This document shows positions 6,127 through 6,188 of a DNA stretch of 6,188 nt, in pieces. Numbering within the stretch: position 1 is the stretch's first letter; the number at the start of each line of letters is the position of its first letter. Location of the stretch: positions 1 through 6,188 of the forward strand of contig JAGHAJ010000219.1 of the NCBI GenBank assembly GCA_021161545.1, read 5' to 3'. The translations under genes were made by a program, and so were the position numbers. Source of the DNA: Synergistota bacterium (GTDB lineage: Bacteria; Synergistota; JAGHAJ01). The notes under the pieces are model-generated. The model made no database searches and had not been told where the DNA came from. It saw only the letters and a program-made list of their open reading frames with translations.

Positions 6127-6188
6127 CCTTTATGTTTTTGAATATTTATGGTATTATTAAAATAATGGAGATTAGAATATAATAAGGA

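Larger units (their letters stand above)
6002..6188. other. Non-coding upstream region of the AEC gene, to the right window edge
   Basis: These 187 bases hold the AEC ribosome binding site, the direct repeats with the GC islet, and very AT-rich DNA to the right. No convincing gene is present: the short frames that cross it lack ribosome binding sites and family-like sequence. A perfect TATAAT stands at 6178-6183 on the + strand, and the window ends in AAGGA, which could begin a ribosome binding site for a rightward gene beyond the edge. This would be compatible with a divergent arrangement, but no good -35 box is found 16-18 nt upstream of TATAAT. Confidence 0.6.

Noticed and set aside
5811-6141. 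Plus-strand open frames overlapping the start of the AEC gene and the region to its right
   Set aside because: They are mostly antisense to the first AEC membrane segments, which makes them hydrophobic by reflection. No ribosome binding site precedes them, and the AEC start has an excellent one.
1-6188. tRNA, rRNA, CRISPR array, integrase or complete insertion sequence
   Set aside because: No cloverleaf-like segments, ribosomal RNA signatures, regularly spaced repeats or transposase/integrase motifs were seen on either strand.

Overview
The window carries most of a peptide-type (Dpp/Opp) ABC importer operon on the + strand, followed tail to tail by a single membrane-carrier gene on the - strand. 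The organism is a bacterium, shown by canonical AAGGAGGTGA-type ribosome binding sites, an intrinsic-terminator-like hairpin and a compact operon. AGA/AGG arginine and ATA isoleucine codons are frequent, and the proteins are rich in Lys, Glu, Ile and Tyr. That is compatible with a moderate-GC thermophile or anaerobe, but the sequence does not let me name a phylum.

Layout: bases 1-1028 hold the C-terminal 341 residues of an extracytoplasmic solute-binding protein (SBP_bac_5 family), with its start beyond the left edge. A 9-bp hairpin with a T5 tract (1041-1070) fills the gap before the first permease. Then come dppB (1087-2124), dppC (2132-3067), dppD (3064-4074) and dppF (4078-5049), spaced by 7, -4 and 3 nt, so they are almost certainly co-transcribed and translationally coupled. 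After a 1-nt gap, a gene on the opposite strand (6001-5051) encodes an AEC-family (auxin efflux carrier, PF03547) transporter. The last 187 bases are non-coding, AT-rich upstream DNA of that gene. They contain a GC-rich islet between two 9-bp direct repeats.

How the parts work together: the binding protein captures a peptide, or another ligand of this superfamily, outside the membrane. DppB and DppC form the translocation pore, and DppD and DppF form the ATP-hydrolysing pair beneath it. The hairpin after the binding-protein gene probably lets that protein be made in excess over the membrane complex. Both ATPases keep the C-terminal four-cysteine motif associated with an iron-sulfur cluster in this transporter class. 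The AEC carrier has its own orientation and presumably its own promoter. A functional link to the importer is not shown by the sequence.

I do not see a clearly new biological system here. The least explained parts are the tail-to-tail junction without a recognisable terminator and the direct-repeat-bounded GC islet at 6056-6126.
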